NCBI RefSeq assembly: GCF_002812045.1
Contig: NZ_NPEG01000002.1
Location: 186,001-250,000, forward strand
DNA: 64,000 nucleotides
Direction: 5' to 3'
From: Leptospira haakeii
GTDB taxonomy: Bacteria; Spirochaetota; Leptospiria; Leptospirales; Leptospiraceae
Positions 39,176 through 48,182 of this stretch are shown here, piece after piece. The position numbers and the translations under genes are program-made. A model generated the notes under the pieces. It saw only the letters and a list, made by a program, of their open reading frames with translations. It searched no databases and was not told the origin of the DNA. Each line of letters begins with the position of its first letter. Within the stretch, counting starts at the first letter, position 1.

Positions 39176-40184
39176 CTTCTTCTATTCTTTTGCCGAAAGC
39201 CGGAGGGACTCTGTCCATCAGCTTATAAGCCTTCTCCGTGGCTACTCTACCGGAAGAGGTTCTATTGATCAAGCCAACTCTTACCATATAGGATTCATAA
39301 TGGTCTTCCAGAGTCCTTTCTTCCTCTCCGATTACGGCAGCGATCGGTTTTAAACCTACAGGGCCGCCCTTGTACCGATCGATCATACATTCCAGAATCT
39401 GGCGATCCATTCTATCAAGACCCAATTCGTCTATCCCCAGGCGGGAAAATGCCTCTTCGCAGGCAGGGATACGGATCTGTTTTTCACCTTTTACCTCTGC
39501 AAAATCCCTAACTCTTTTGAGTAAATGGTTTGCGATTCGCGGAGTTTTTCGGGATCTTCTTCCTATTTCAAAGGCAGCGTTCTCTTCTATCTCGTAACCT
39601 AGGATCTTAGAGGATCGGAGAACGATATCCTTCATCTCGGCATCGTCATAATATTCCAAACGGAAATGGATCCCAAATCTACTCTTGAGAGGATCCGAAA
39701 TAAGCCCACTACGAGTGGTGGCACCGATCAAAGTGAATGGTTTTAATTTGATCTGAATAGTTTGAGCAGTGATCCCTTCCCCCACAAGAAGATCGATCAT
39801 GAAATTTTCCATCGCAGGATATAGGATCTCTTCTACCTTGCGGCCTAGGGAATGTATTTCATCTATAAATAATATATCTCTCTCCTCTAAATCGGTGAGT
39901 AATTTTGCAAGGTCTGCTCCTCGTGTCAAAACAGGAGCAGAAGTGACTACGATCCTAGTGCCAAGTTCTTGGGAAATAATACCCGCGAGTGTGGTCTTGC
40001 CTAGACCGGGAGGCCCTGATAAAAGTACATGATCCAGGGCCTGGCCTCTTTTTTTGGCGGCTCCTACAAAGACGCCAAGATTGGACAGGATCTCTTTTTG
40101 TCCTATAAACTCGGAGAATAAGGAGGGACGAAGAGATATCTCATCGTCAAATTTATCCTCCGGATTTAAGGTATGTCCTGCCAA
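39153..40184 (-). CDS. ruvB: Holliday junction branch-migration helicase RuvB
   Basis: 343 residues. AAA+ ATPase that drives RuvA-bound Holliday junctions in recombination. Typical RuvB sequence throughout: [12 protein letters not shown], Walker [11 protein letters not shown] near 55, Walker [11 protein letters not shown], sensor I IGATTRSG, the Arg finger region DPLKSRFGI, and the C-terminal winged helix with [12 protein letters not shown] and PYxxR-like ending [11 protein letters not shown]. It follows the htrA gene by nine bases and overlaps the TonB-like gene. ruvA and ruvC are not in the window. Confidence 0.97.
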   Translation of the reverse strand: MAGHTLNPEDKFDDEISLRPSLFSEFIGQKEILSNLGVFVGAAKKRGQALDHVLLSGPPGLGKTTLAGIISQELGTRIVVTSAPVLTRGADLAKLLTDLEERDILFIDEIHSLGRKVEEILYPAMENFMIDLLVGEGITAQTIQIKLKPFTLIGATTRSGLISDPLKSRFGIHFRLEYYDDAEMKDIVLRSSKILGYEIEENAAFEIGRRSRKTPRIANHLLKRVRDFAEVKGEKQIRIPACEEAFSRLGIDELGLDRMDRQILECMIDRYKGGPVGLKPIAAVIGEEERTLEDHYESYMVRVGLINRTSSGRVATEKAYKLMDRVPPAFGKRIEEDAAPGLF

Positions 40185-40193
40185 AAGATTTAT

Positions 40194-41333
40194 TCACTCC
40201 GCCAGCTTGACCGAAATTTTTAAGATCTGGCCTTTTCTAAATACAACAATCGAAACACGTTGTCCTACTTTAGAAGCTCTGATCTTAGAAACCACATCAT
40301 TGGCGTTTTTGATCTTGGCCCCGTCGATCTCCAGGATCACGTCTTCTACATCGATACCTGCTTCTGCGGCAGCGCTACCGTTCTGAACTTGGCGAACGAA
40401 TGCACCTTCCGGTCCGGAAAGTTTGAGTTCTTTTGCGGTTTCTTCGGTGAGATCATCCAATGCTACCCCTAAGCGAGCACGTTTGACTTTTCCGCCGGAT
40501 TTTAATTCTTCTACGATTGCCTTAGCTTCATTAATAGGAATGGCAAAACCTAAACCGATAGATCCACCACTTGGAGAAACAATCATCCGGTTGATACCTA
40601 CCACTCTTCCATTAATGTCGAGAAGTGGTCCTCCTGAATTTCCTTGGTTGATCGCAGCGTCAGTCTGGATATAATGAACTCCAGAATTATCGATACCACC
40701 TCTTCCTACTTTGGAGATCACTCCCACAGTCATGGATTGTTCCAAACCGAATGGAGCGCCGATCGCGATCGCCCAGTCTCCCACTTTTACTGCGGAAGAA
40801 TCCCCAATCTCGATAGGTTGTAGATCCTGGTTTGCCTCTACCTTTAAGAGAGCAACGTCGATCATTGGGTCTGTTCCGATCAACTTAGCGGAAACAGGCT
40901 CTTTTACATTCTTAAAAACTACTTTAAATTTATCGAAATTACGAACCACGTGATCGTTGGTGAGAATATATCCTTCCTTATTGAGGATAAAACCGGAACC
41001 TAGTCCGCTTACTTTTCTTTTTTGATTTCTTACTCTACCTTGAGGTCCGTAAAAAAATTCTTGGAATGGATCATTGTATTGAGGAACGTTTACTGTTCCT
41101 TCGGTGGCGATCAACACAACACTTGGAGAAACGTTTTCATAAACTTCTTCGAATGCTTTTTGGATAGAGACTGCTGCTTTCGCAGATGCACTTGGCTCTC
41201 TATCCGATTTTGCATTTAAAAATAAAGCGCTGTCGTTTCCTGTTCCGCAATACAAGATCGGAGAAAGGATCACTCCGGCCATTACGGATATGCCTATCAC
41301 CAGGAAATTTTTGAATCTGTCGGTTTTTTTCAT
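40194..41333 (-). CDS. HtrA/DegP-like trypsin-family serine protease with PDZ domain
   Basis: About 379 residues from the ATG at 41333, which has AGGA before it; the open frame extends upstream but without a ribosome site. A signal sequence ends ILYC, so the protease may be a periplasmic lipoprotein. The catalytic triad is complete: His in LTNDHVV (about 128), Asp in MIDVALLK (about 158) and Ser in [10 protein letters not shown] (about 232). One PDZ domain follows ([11 protein letters not shown], then [18 protein letters not shown]). It is shorter than two-PDZ DegP and so closer to DegS/HtrA2-like forms. A general periplasmic quality-control role is expected. First gene of the htrA-ruvB-tonB run. 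Confidence 0.92.
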   Translation of the reverse strand: MKKTDRFKNFLVIGISVMAGVILSPILYCGTGNDSALFLNAKSDREPSASAKAAVSIQKAFEEVYENVSPSVVLIATEGTVNVPQYNDPFQEFFYGPQGRVRNQKRKVSGLGSGFILNKEGYILTNDHVVRNFDKFKVVFKNVKEPVSAKLIGTDPMIDVALLKVEANQDLQPIEIGDSSAVKVGDWAIAIGAPFGLEQSMTVGVISKVGRGGIDNSGVHYIQTDAAINQGNSGGPLLDINGRVVGINRMIVSPSGGSIGLGFAIPINEAKAIVEELKSGGKVKRARLGVALDDLTEETAKELKLSGPEGAFVRQVQNGSAAAEAGIDVEDVILEIDGAKIKNANDVVSKIRASKVGQRVSIVVFRKGQILKISVKLAE

Positions 41334-41426
41334 GGATTCCTGCCCTCGGGAATGGGATTCCGGTAGATGAGCTTTCAGCATTCGAAGCAAAACCACTCAT
41401 GTCAAGTGGCTTTCCAATTCAAAGGC

Positions 41427-42020
41427 ATGGCACAAATACCAGGATTTTACGTTTTTGAAGGTTTAGACGGAAGTGGCAAAAGTACCCTTTCTGTCCGAGT
41501 CTTAGACCTTCTTACCTCCAAACATGTTCCAGCAATTTGTTTTGCGGAACCAACTCGGTACGAATCCGGGCTTTATCTTAGAAAATTTTTAAGCGGAGAA
41601 ATTGAACTTTCTCCTGAAAAACAAATCGAAGCATTTTTAGAAGACAGGGAAGTTTCTCTGAACCGGAATATTCTACCTTCAATCTCCCAAAAAAAGATCG
41701 TACTACTAGATCGGTACATGTATTCCACTGCGGCGTATCAGTCCGGAGAATTTTTTTCAGCAAAAGAGATCCTGAAAAAGAATTTAGACAGAGGTTTTCC
41801 GGAACCTGAAAAAGTTTTTTATCTGGAAATAGAACCAGAAGAGGCTTTGGCAAGATTAAAGGGAAGAGACACTACTAAGGACAGATTCGAAACGATCAGC
41901 GCTTTGACTAAGATCAAAAAAGCCTATGAAGAAATTCTTCCGGAGAATACCATCCGATTAGATGCAAAACTCCCAACGGAAGAATTATTAAAATTAGTAA
42001 CTGAAAAAGTCTCTTATTGA
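41427..42020 (+). CDS. tmk: Thymidylate kinase
   Basis: 197 residues from the ATG at 41427, which places the P-loop at the normal position (FEGLDGSGKST near residue 10); the frame opens 20 codons earlier without family similarity. Phosphorylates dTMP to dTDP. Other motifs: the substrate loop FAEPTRYESG, DRYMYSTAAYQSGE (the DRY/H motif) and the LID region RLKGRDTTKDRFE. It is divergent from the protease gene. Its last seven bases overlap the end of the next, convergent gene. Confidence 0.93.
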   Translation: MAQIPGFYVFEGLDGSGKSTLSVRVLDLLTSKHVPAICFAEPTRYESGLYLRKFLSGEIELSPEKQIEAFLEDREVSLNRNILPSISQKKIVLLDRYMYSTAAYQSGEFFSAKEILKKNLDRGFPEPEKVFYLEIEPEEALARLKGRDTTKDRFETISALTKIKKAYEEILPENTIRLDAKLPTEELLKLVTEKVSY

Positions 42021-42358
42021 ACTAAGGATTGCTGCAGAGTTTTTAAGGTTTCTTCGTGGATAGAAGCTTCCTTGTCCAATTGTGCAGCTAATTCCACTAA
42101 CTTCTTCTTGCGAGCCTGAGAAGAATGATGTTTTGGTTCTGTAGAAGCAAGTTCTCTCAAATGAGTTGCTTCATTCCTTTTCTTTTTAGAAAGATTGACC
42201 AGGTATTTTTGGAACGCTTCTTTTTGCTCTGCGGTGGATAAACTTTCCACCAATGCCTTTTCGATCAGTTTTGTTTCTTCTTCTGCGGAGAAGGAAGAAA
42301 GCGCAAATGGGAATAGGGACAGAATTGAAATTAGCCCGACAAGCGATTGGATCTTCAT
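42014..42358 (-). CDS. Small periplasmic helical protein, unknown function
   Basis: 114 residues. A clear signal peptide (IQSLVGLISILSLFPFALSSFSA) is followed by an almost wholly helical, highly charged mature part (EAFQKYLVNLSKKKRNEATHL, LVELAAQLDKEASIHEETLKTL). There is no Cys and no known motif. It may be a small coiled-coil periplasmic protein. It ends seven bases inside the 3' end of tmk, on the opposite strand. Confidence 0.65.
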   Translation of the reverse strand: MKIQSLVGLISILSLFPFALSSFSAEEETKLIEKALVESLSTAEQKEAFQKYLVNLSKKKRNEATHLRELASTEPKHHSSQARKKKLVELAAQLDKEASIHEETLKTLQQSLVQ

Positions 42359-42467
42359 CTTGACTCTCTTTGATAGTTCTAAGGCCGATTTGTATTTTTG
42401 GTCCGGCCGAACTCAAGTGTTTACAAGATACGAATCCTGAACAGCAAATTTCTATATTCTATAATTC

Positions 42468-43916
42468 TTAGAAAATCTGGCCTATATCGATGAATAATTG
42501 AGAATCTTCTCTGGACTTAGCATAATCTATCAAGATCACTGTAGCTTGGTTCCAAATAATTCGAAGGCCCGTGCCATATGAAAATTTATAACCTTGGGTG
42601 CTAATATCATGATATCCATTCCATACTCTACCAAAATCATAAAAAGGGACAAGACTCAACGTAACCAATTGATCCCAAAATTTGAATGTTCCAAATCTCC
42701 AGCGTATTTCTAAATTTCCGAAACCGATCATAGGAGCGATAAATCTTTCCTGTCTATAACCTCTTAGAGTTTGAAGACCACCTAACCCATTGATCGGTCC
42801 ATCAATGGACCACATATAACGATATTCTGAAAAAGGAACTTCCCCTTTTGAATAATGAAGTCCTGCTCTTCCTGCAACCACAAGTTCTTCGAAAAGTTTC
42901 GGGAAAGGCATATAGAAAAATTTACCTTGGGTAAAAAACTTCTCAAACTCAAAATCTGAACCAGCACGTTTGGAAGAAGAGGAATAATTCATCTCTAATA
43001 AAACACCCGAATCAGGATCCGGTTCGAAGTCTCTAGTATCATAAGCAAGTCCTATATGGATATAATTTACATTTCCACCATGATAACCATTGATAAGACC
43101 TGCTTGGTAGTCTTTGGTAAGTTTAGATATTCCATTCGGATAAGAAGAGCCCCAACCAGTGGAAGGATCTCTCGCAACAGAATAATAATCTCCATTAGTT
43201 GCAATTCTTCCGTTCGGATAATCATAAGTTCGGATCACATTTTGAGAAAACTCAGGAGCAATGATCCAGCGGAAAGCTCCCCAAAAAGTTTTATCAACAG
43301 AGAATGTAGCGGTAGAGGAACGAAATTCGTACGTATTATACAAAACATTACTTTCATACGGATATATAGATCCGGGAGAAGAAGGTCTGCGATAGGAAAG
43401 AGCATCTTCAAGATCTGAGAAGCTGCCTCCATTTTTCAATTGGCCAGTTGGCTGGTTTCGATCTCTATATTGTATTTCGCGTAACGTATCAGTTCCGATC
43501 CCGAAATACTGAGAGTTCTTGTTTGTGCTGTAAGAAACGCTCGTCTTCAATCTATAGGCGGTGTCGAAAAGAAAGGGACTATCAAAAGTGAACTCGTAGT
43601 AGTCTGCACCTTTTGTAGTCTTGTAAGCTTGGGCACCGAATCTATACTTGTAAGGTTGGAATTCAAAATAAGGATCAGAACGATTTCCATTCTGGTATAA
43701 AAATCCTCTGGCACCGTAACCTTGTCCTCTTACAGGATCTTCTGAAAAAACGGGAAGACCAGTCGCGTACCAACCGCTTCTTTTTTCTTCCAGCTCTTGT
43801 TTAGAGAGACGTTTGGATTCGTTTAGGTCGATTGCAACCTTCTCCCCTTCCGAAAAAACAGAAACAGGGATCAAGATACAGGCTATAAAAAAATGCCGAA
43901 GAGAAAACAAATGCAA
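42468..43916 (-). CDS. Omp85/BamA-like outer-membrane beta-barrel protein
   Basis: 482 residues. A signal peptide (FFIACILIPVSVFS) and a short N-terminal region (RSGWYATGLPVFSEDPVRG) precede a barrel of alternating aromatic strands. GLGGLQTLRGYRQERF near residue 385 is the Omp85 L6-type (V/L)RG(F/Y) motif, and the last strand ends LFIDIGQIF. There are no POTRA domains, so this is a barrel-only member like the patatin-associated or short Omp85 proteins, not the essential BamA. Likely in the outer membrane; cargo unknown. Single gene. Confidence 0.82.
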   Translation of the reverse strand: MHLFSLRHFFIACILIPVSVFSEGEKVAIDLNESKRLSKQELEEKRSGWYATGLPVFSEDPVRGQGYGARGFLYQNGNRSDPYFEFQPYKYRFGAQAYKTTKGADYYEFTFDSPFLFDTAYRLKTSVSYSTNKNSQYFGIGTDTLREIQYRDRNQPTGQLKNGGSFSDLEDALSYRRPSSPGSIYPYESNVLYNTYEFRSSTATFSVDKTFWGAFRWIIAPEFSQNVIRTYDYPNGRIATNGDYYSVARDPSTGWGSSYPNGISKLTKDYQAGLINGYHGGNVNYIHIGLAYDTRDFEPDPDSGVLLEMNYSSSSKRAGSDFEFEKFFTQGKFFYMPFPKLFEELVVAGRAGLHYSKGEVPFSEYRYMWSIDGPINGLGGLQTLRGYRQERFIAPMIGFGNLEIRWRFGTFKFWDQLVTLSLVPFYDFGRVWNGYHDISTQGYKFSYGTGLRIIWNQATVILIDYAKSREDSQLFIDIGQIF

Positions 43917-44053
43917 CCGCCTATGGGCAAGTTGAATAAGAGCAGTAAAATGTAAGCTAAAAACCTCTGAAACTTTCCAGACATTTGAGTAAAATCCGAC
44001 CTCCAGGAATCAGATTGACTGCACGAGCAATTCCCAAAAACTCACCTACATAA

Positions 44054-44288
<235 letters not shown>

Positions 44289-44315
44289 AGCCTGCAATTA
44301 AAACGAACCCAAATC

Positions 44316-45170
44316 TTAAAGAGTTTCCGAAAACCATAAAGCAGTTGATTCAACAGTGGAATTTAAATGTTCTCTAAATAATTCGAAATGCGTTTCCTGA
44401 TATTCTTCTATCGCGACATTAGGGATTTTTTCAATCGCCTTCTTTACTAGTTTAGCTGGAGTTATTGTATCTTCTATTGCTAATATGACTTTCAAAGGTC
44501 TTTTAATTTTTTTTGCGTAAGAACTAGTTCGATAAAAAGTCATTTGTAATAGAGAAGCTAGAGTTACGTAGTTTTCAAAATTAGGAGACTCCGATGTCAT
44601 TTCCTGCATCCATTCCCAAGCTCCATCAGTATTCATAGCAGCCATTTCACCCGGTCTTCCTGCGATAGGTAATACGCCTCCCTTGAATCCGATTTTACGC
44701 AGAAATAGGTCCAGAAAAACTTTTCCAGCAAGTGCCGGAACCGCCTGAAGCGGCGGCGATATATATGGAATAATTGCCAGAATACTTTTTACCCGATTAT
44801 CAGTCGCTGCCACTACTAAAGAATGACCTCCGGAAAGACTACTCCCCCAAATACCTAAGCGATTTGAATCAAAACGGGTATCTGAAACAAGATAATCTAA
44901 CGCAGAATAATAAGAAGCATGATGAGATTTGATATCTATATGTTGCCTAGGTTTCCCTTCGCTTTCGCCAAAATTCGGATAATCAATCGCAAGAGTTGCA
45001 ATATTCTTCTTTAATAAAGCCTTTGCGTAATAAGGAATCAACATTTCCTTTACGCCTCCGAAACCTGGCGCCATAATAACGGCCGGAATTTTTCCCTGAT
45101 TACCTTCAGGTAAATAGAGATCTCCCACTATCTTCACTCCATTTGCCATTACGTGTATTTTTTCGATCAT
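44316..45170 (-). CDS. Alpha/beta-hydrolase (dienelactone hydrolase/acylpeptidase-like)
   Basis: 284 residues from the ATG at 45170, which has GAGGAG about ten bases upstream; the frame opens 29 codons earlier through the operator region. The nucleophile elbow is LGIWGSSLSGGHSLV (GxSxxGG form), preceded by PAVIMAPGFGGVKE (oxyanion loop) and LAIDYPNFGESEG. The catalytic Asp/Glu region is VILAIEDTITPAK, and the His is in EYQETHFELF. Substrate unknown; cytosolic. It is divergent from a TetR regulator that very likely controls it. Confidence 0.85.
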   Translation of the reverse strand: MIEKIHVMANGVKIVGDLYLPEGNQGKIPAVIMAPGFGGVKEMLIPYYAKALLKKNIATLAIDYPNFGESEGKPRQHIDIKSHHASYYSALDYLVSDTRFDSNRLGIWGSSLSGGHSLVVAATDNRVKSILAIIPYISPPLQAVPALAGKVFLDLFLRKIGFKGGVLPIAGRPGEMAAMNTDGAWEWMQEMTSESPNFENYVTLASLLQMTFYRTSSYAKKIKRPLKVILAIEDTITPAKLVKKAIEKIPNVAIEEYQETHFELFREHLNSTVESTALWFSETL

Positions 45171-45218
45171 ATACCAACAACTCCTCAGGCGAATTAATTC
45201 TTCTTTAAGAGAATAAAA

Positions 45219-45279
45219 TAGATCATGATCTAATTTATGGAAACTGTCAATCTGCATTTTAGATCATGATCCAATTTAT
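45219..45279. promoter_or_regulatory. Twin operator-like repeats in the TetR/hydrolase divergent region
   Basis: An 18-base direct repeat, GATCATGATC-(C/T)-AATTTAT, occurs at 45221-45238 and 45262-45279. Each copy contains the palindrome GATCATGATC. The centres are 41 bp apart, about four helical turns, so two TetR dimers could bind the same face. A further palindrome ATCCAT-TT-ATGGAT lies at 45300-45313, just before the TetR ribosome site. Confidence 0.65.
45222..45250 (-). promoter_or_regulatory. Promoter of the alpha/beta-hydrolase, overlapped by operator 1
   Basis: On the minus strand a perfect TTGACA (45245-45250), a 17-bp spacer and CATGAT (45222-45227). The -10 element lies inside the first GATCATGATC palindrome, so a bound repressor would block it. 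Confidence 0.5.
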
Positions 45280-45333
45280 CTTGAAATTTTAAAAAACAGA
45301 TCCATTTATGGATGCAGTTAAAGGTTAAAAGAA

Positions 45334-45996
45334 ATGAAACGAGAACAGCAGTCTGCGGCCGTACGGAAAAAAATATTAGAAACCGCTCGTAAACTTTTTG
45401 TTTTACAAGGTTACGAACAAACAACCACCAGAGCGATTATATCAAAGGCAAAAATAACAACTGGGACTTTATATCATTTTTATAAAAGCAAAGACGAAAT
45501 ATTACTGGCGATATCTGAAGATGTTTTTGAAGAAGCAGTAGCTTTAGCTGAAAGCTGGTCCAAATCTAAATCTCCAGCTTTGATATTTGCCTTAGAGATT
45601 GGAATCCAACTCCAATTATGCCAACTGGAAAAGATGATCGCCGAGACTTACACAATCGCATATCAAACTCAAGGAATTTCACAAATGATAGATCTAAAAG
45701 GATCTATACGAAATTCAATTTTATTCCAAACCTATAGTCCCGCTTTAACCAAAGAAGAATTTCTAATAAGAACCCGATCATTTCGGGGAATGCTCCAAGC
45801 TAATATTAAAGAAATCGGAACAATAAAATCTCAGACAAACCAAAATATAATGTCTACAGTATTAGAAATCGGGCTCTCAATTTTTGGAGTACCAAAAAAA
45901 GAATGCTCCGAAACGATCAAAAAGGCGTTATCCATTCTGAAAGAAAAGAGAGCAGAAATCGATAAATTGATAAATAATATCCGTCATTTCGGATAG
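45334..45996 (+). CDS. TetR-family transcriptional regulator
   Basis: 220 residues. The N-terminal TetR helix-turn-helix is standard: RKKILETARKLFVLQGYEQTTTRAIISKA, then TGTLYHFYKSKDEIL (about 11-55, broken here by a few residues). The ligand-binding C-terminal part is less conserved. AAAGG precedes the ATG. The gene is divergent from the alpha/beta-hydrolase across a 163-bp region with repeated palindromes, so it probably represses that gene and itself until it binds a small molecule. Confidence 0.9.
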   Translation: MKREQQSAAVRKKILETARKLFVLQGYEQTTTRAIISKAKITTGTLYHFYKSKDEILLAISEDVFEEAVALAESWSKSKSPALIFALEIGIQLQLCQLEKMIAETYTIAYQTQGISQMIDLKGSIRNSILFQTYSPALTKEEFLIRTRSFRGMLQANIKEIGTIKSQTNQNIMSTVLEIGLSIFGVPKKECSETIKKALSILKEKRAEIDKLINNIRHFG

Positions 45997-46165
45997 ATTA
46001 AATCACCATTGCTTAGTTGGCAAGGATGAGCAACCGCAAAACGGCTACATTCATCTGAAGTTCTGCTACACGAATAATCGCAGGAAAAAGAACTTCTCAT
46101 ATCCTTAATAGATCTGAATAGGAAATACCGCTTATACAAAGCATCTCTAATTAAGGAGAATACCT

Positions 46166-47071
46166 ATGAAGATTATTATTACCGGTTCACTTGGACATAT
46201 AAGTAAACCACTCGTTGAAGAATTGATCACCAAGGGTCACTCAGTTACCGTTATCAGTAGTAAACCTGAAAGAGCTAAGGAAATAGAAGCGATAGGCGCT
46301 ACCCCCTCGATCGGCAAAATGGAAGATAGCGAATTCTTATCGCAAAGTTTCCAAGGTGCGGATATAGTCTATGCTATGGAAGCGATCGGTTACGAGAGTT
46401 TTTTCGATCAAAACCTGGATATAATGGAGGCAATTCGTCGGATTGCAAATAGTTATAAAGCGGCCATCGAACAATCCGGAATTAAGCGAGTGATCCATTT
46501 GAGTAGCATAGGAGCGCATACAAATTCGGATAGTGGGATACTTGCTTTCCATCATGAAGCAGAAAATATCCTAAAAAAATTACCAAGTGACGTTTCGATC
46601 AAGTTCATGCGTCCAGTAGGATTTTATTATAATATGTTCGCATTCATACAAACGATAAAGACAAAAGGATCGATCATATCCAATTACGGGGGAGATGAAA
46701 TAGAGCCTTGGGTCTCTACTTCGGATATTGCTAAGGTAATCGTAGAAGAGATTGAAAAACCTTTCGAAGGAAGAAGTATTCGTTATATCGCAAGTGATGA
46801 AGTTTCACCAAACGAAATTGCGAAAATTTTAGGTGAGGCTATCGGAAAGCAAGATCTGAAATGGACAGTCATCTCCGATGAAGAAGCATTGAACGGTATG
46901 GTCGCAGCCGGAATGAATCCAAAAACTGCAAAAGGTTTTATGGAGATGAATGCTTCCAGAAGAGGCGGAGTATTGTATGCAGACTATTTCCGAAACCGTC
47001 CTACATTAGAAAAAACGAAATTAAAGGACTTTGCTAAAGATTTTGCTTCGGCTTATGAGCGAATGAAGTAG
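46166..47071 (+). CDS. NmrA-like NAD(P)-binding oxidoreductase
   Basis: 301 residues. An N-terminal Rossmann motif (MKIIITGSLGHISKPLVEELI), FQGADIVYAMEAIG and RVIHLSSIGAHTNS are typical of atypical short-chain dehydrogenases of the NmrA/azoreductase type. There is no classical catalytic YxxxK, so it could be a redox sensor or a quinone reductase. AAGGAG precedes the ATG by seven bases. The 168-bp upstream region holds an 8-bp inverted repeat (GAAGTTCT/AGAACTTC, about 46056-46098). It is followed seven bases later by an AraC regulator. Confidence 0.82.
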   Translation: MKIIITGSLGHISKPLVEELITKGHSVTVISSKPERAKEIEAIGATPSIGKMEDSEFLSQSFQGADIVYAMEAIGYESFFDQNLDIMEAIRRIANSYKAAIEQSGIKRVIHLSSIGAHTNSDSGILAFHHEAENILKKLPSDVSIKFMRPVGFYYNMFAFIQTIKTKGSIISNYGGDEIEPWVSTSDIAKVIVEEIEKPFEGRSIRYIASDEVSPNEIAKILGEAIGKQDLKWTVISDEEALNGMVAAGMNPKTAKGFMEMNASRRGGVLYADYFRNRPTLEKTKLKDFAKDFASAYERMK

Positions 47072-47078
47072 GCTTACT

Positions 47079-48002
47079 GTGAAAGACATCCAAAAACCAT
47101 ATAGAATTAAGACCATCAGCGAGTTTCATCAGTTAAGAGGTTTACCAAAACCTGAACATCCGCTGATTAGTGTAGTAGATTATGGATCTATTGTACATTC
47201 TTCAGATTTCAATCTTACAAGCTGGACTCTCGATTTTTATTCCATTTCTTTAAAGAGAAATTCTGCCGTAAAAATGAAATATGGGCAGCAGGAATATGAT
47301 TTTGACGATGGTATCTTATTCTTTATGGCTCCCGGTCAAGTTTTTAGGATCGAGATCGGTAACGACAGAAAACCGGAACATTCCGGATGGATCTTATTGG
47401 TCCATCCTGACTTCATCTGGAATTCCACATTGGCTAAGAATATTCGGAAATATGAATATTTTGATTATTCGGTGAACGAGGCTTTATTCCTGTCCGAAAA
47501 AGAAGAAGCCGTATTGAACGATATTGTAGGTAATATTCGGCAAGAATATCATTCCAATATCGATAAATTCAGCCAAGATATCATCATTTCTCATATCACT
47601 ACTCTACTCAATTATGCTGAAAGATTCTATCATCGCCAGTTTATTACAAGAAAGATCACAAATCACAAACTCTTGGATCGTTTGGAAGAAATTTTAGCCG
47701 AGTATTTTCGAGAAGGAGACTTAAGAGAGAAAGGTTTACCTTCTGTCCAGTATGTAGCCGATCTACTGAATGTTTCTCCGAAATACCTAAGCGGGTTACT
47801 GAACGTATTAACCGGTCAAAGCACCCAACAACATATTCATGATAAGTTGATTGAACAGGCAAAAGAAAGATTGTCTACTACCGATTTGCCAATAACTGCA
47901 ATCGCTTATGAACTAGGTTTCGAACACTCTCAATCTTTTAGTAAACTATTCAAAAGTAAGACAAAACTTACTCCAGTGGAATTTCGTCGTTCGTTCAATT
48001 AG
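47079..48002 (+). CDS. AraC-family transcriptional regulator
   Basis: 307 residues beginning with GTG. The N-terminal half is a cupin-like sensor (FDDGILFFMAPGQVFRIEIG). The C-terminal AraC double helix-turn-helix contains PSVQYVADLLNVSPKYLSGLL and the family signature LSTTDLPITAIAYELGFEHSQSFSKLF ending TPVEFRR (given here in pieces; about 235-305). It sits seven bases after the NmrA-like gene, so it probably regulates that gene or is co-expressed with it. The effector is unknown. Confidence 0.9.
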   Translation: MKDIQKPYRIKTISEFHQLRGLPKPEHPLISVVDYGSIVHSSDFNLTSWTLDFYSISLKRNSAVKMKYGQQEYDFDDGILFFMAPGQVFRIEIGNDRKPEHSGWILLVHPDFIWNSTLAKNIRKYEYFDYSVNEALFLSEKEEAVLNDIVGNIRQEYHSNIDKFSQDIIISHITTLLNYAERFYHRQFITRKITNHKLLDRLEEILAEYFREGDLREKGLPSVQYVADLLNVSPKYLSGLLNVLTGQSTQQHIHDKLIEQAKERLSTTDLPITAIAYELGFEHSQSFSKLFKSKTKLTPVEFRRSFN

Positions 48003-48091
48003 TATTGTCCTAAGGTCGGAAAATTGCATATTAAAGACGTTAAGTATAGAATTACTTGCAATTTTAAAACATTTCAATTAGTCTAATAGTC

Positions 48092-48107
48092 CTCTGGGCA
48101 ACCGGAG
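48092..48107 (+). other. Small hairpin with GCAA tetraloop ahead of the ABC-F gene
   Basis: CTCTGG-GCAA-CCGGAG forms a 6-bp stem (one G-U pair) with a GNRA-type loop, 75 bp before the ABC-F start. A TATAAT lies between it and the gene (about 48150), followed by GCGC-GGAAGTA-GCGC. No T-run follows, so it is not a simple terminator. The meaning is unknown. Confidence 0.3.
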
Positions 48108-48182
48108 TCTTATGGCATCTTAAACAAACCCACCCCAATCGATTTTCTATAATCTGCGCGGAAGTAGCGCAAAGGGTTTGTT

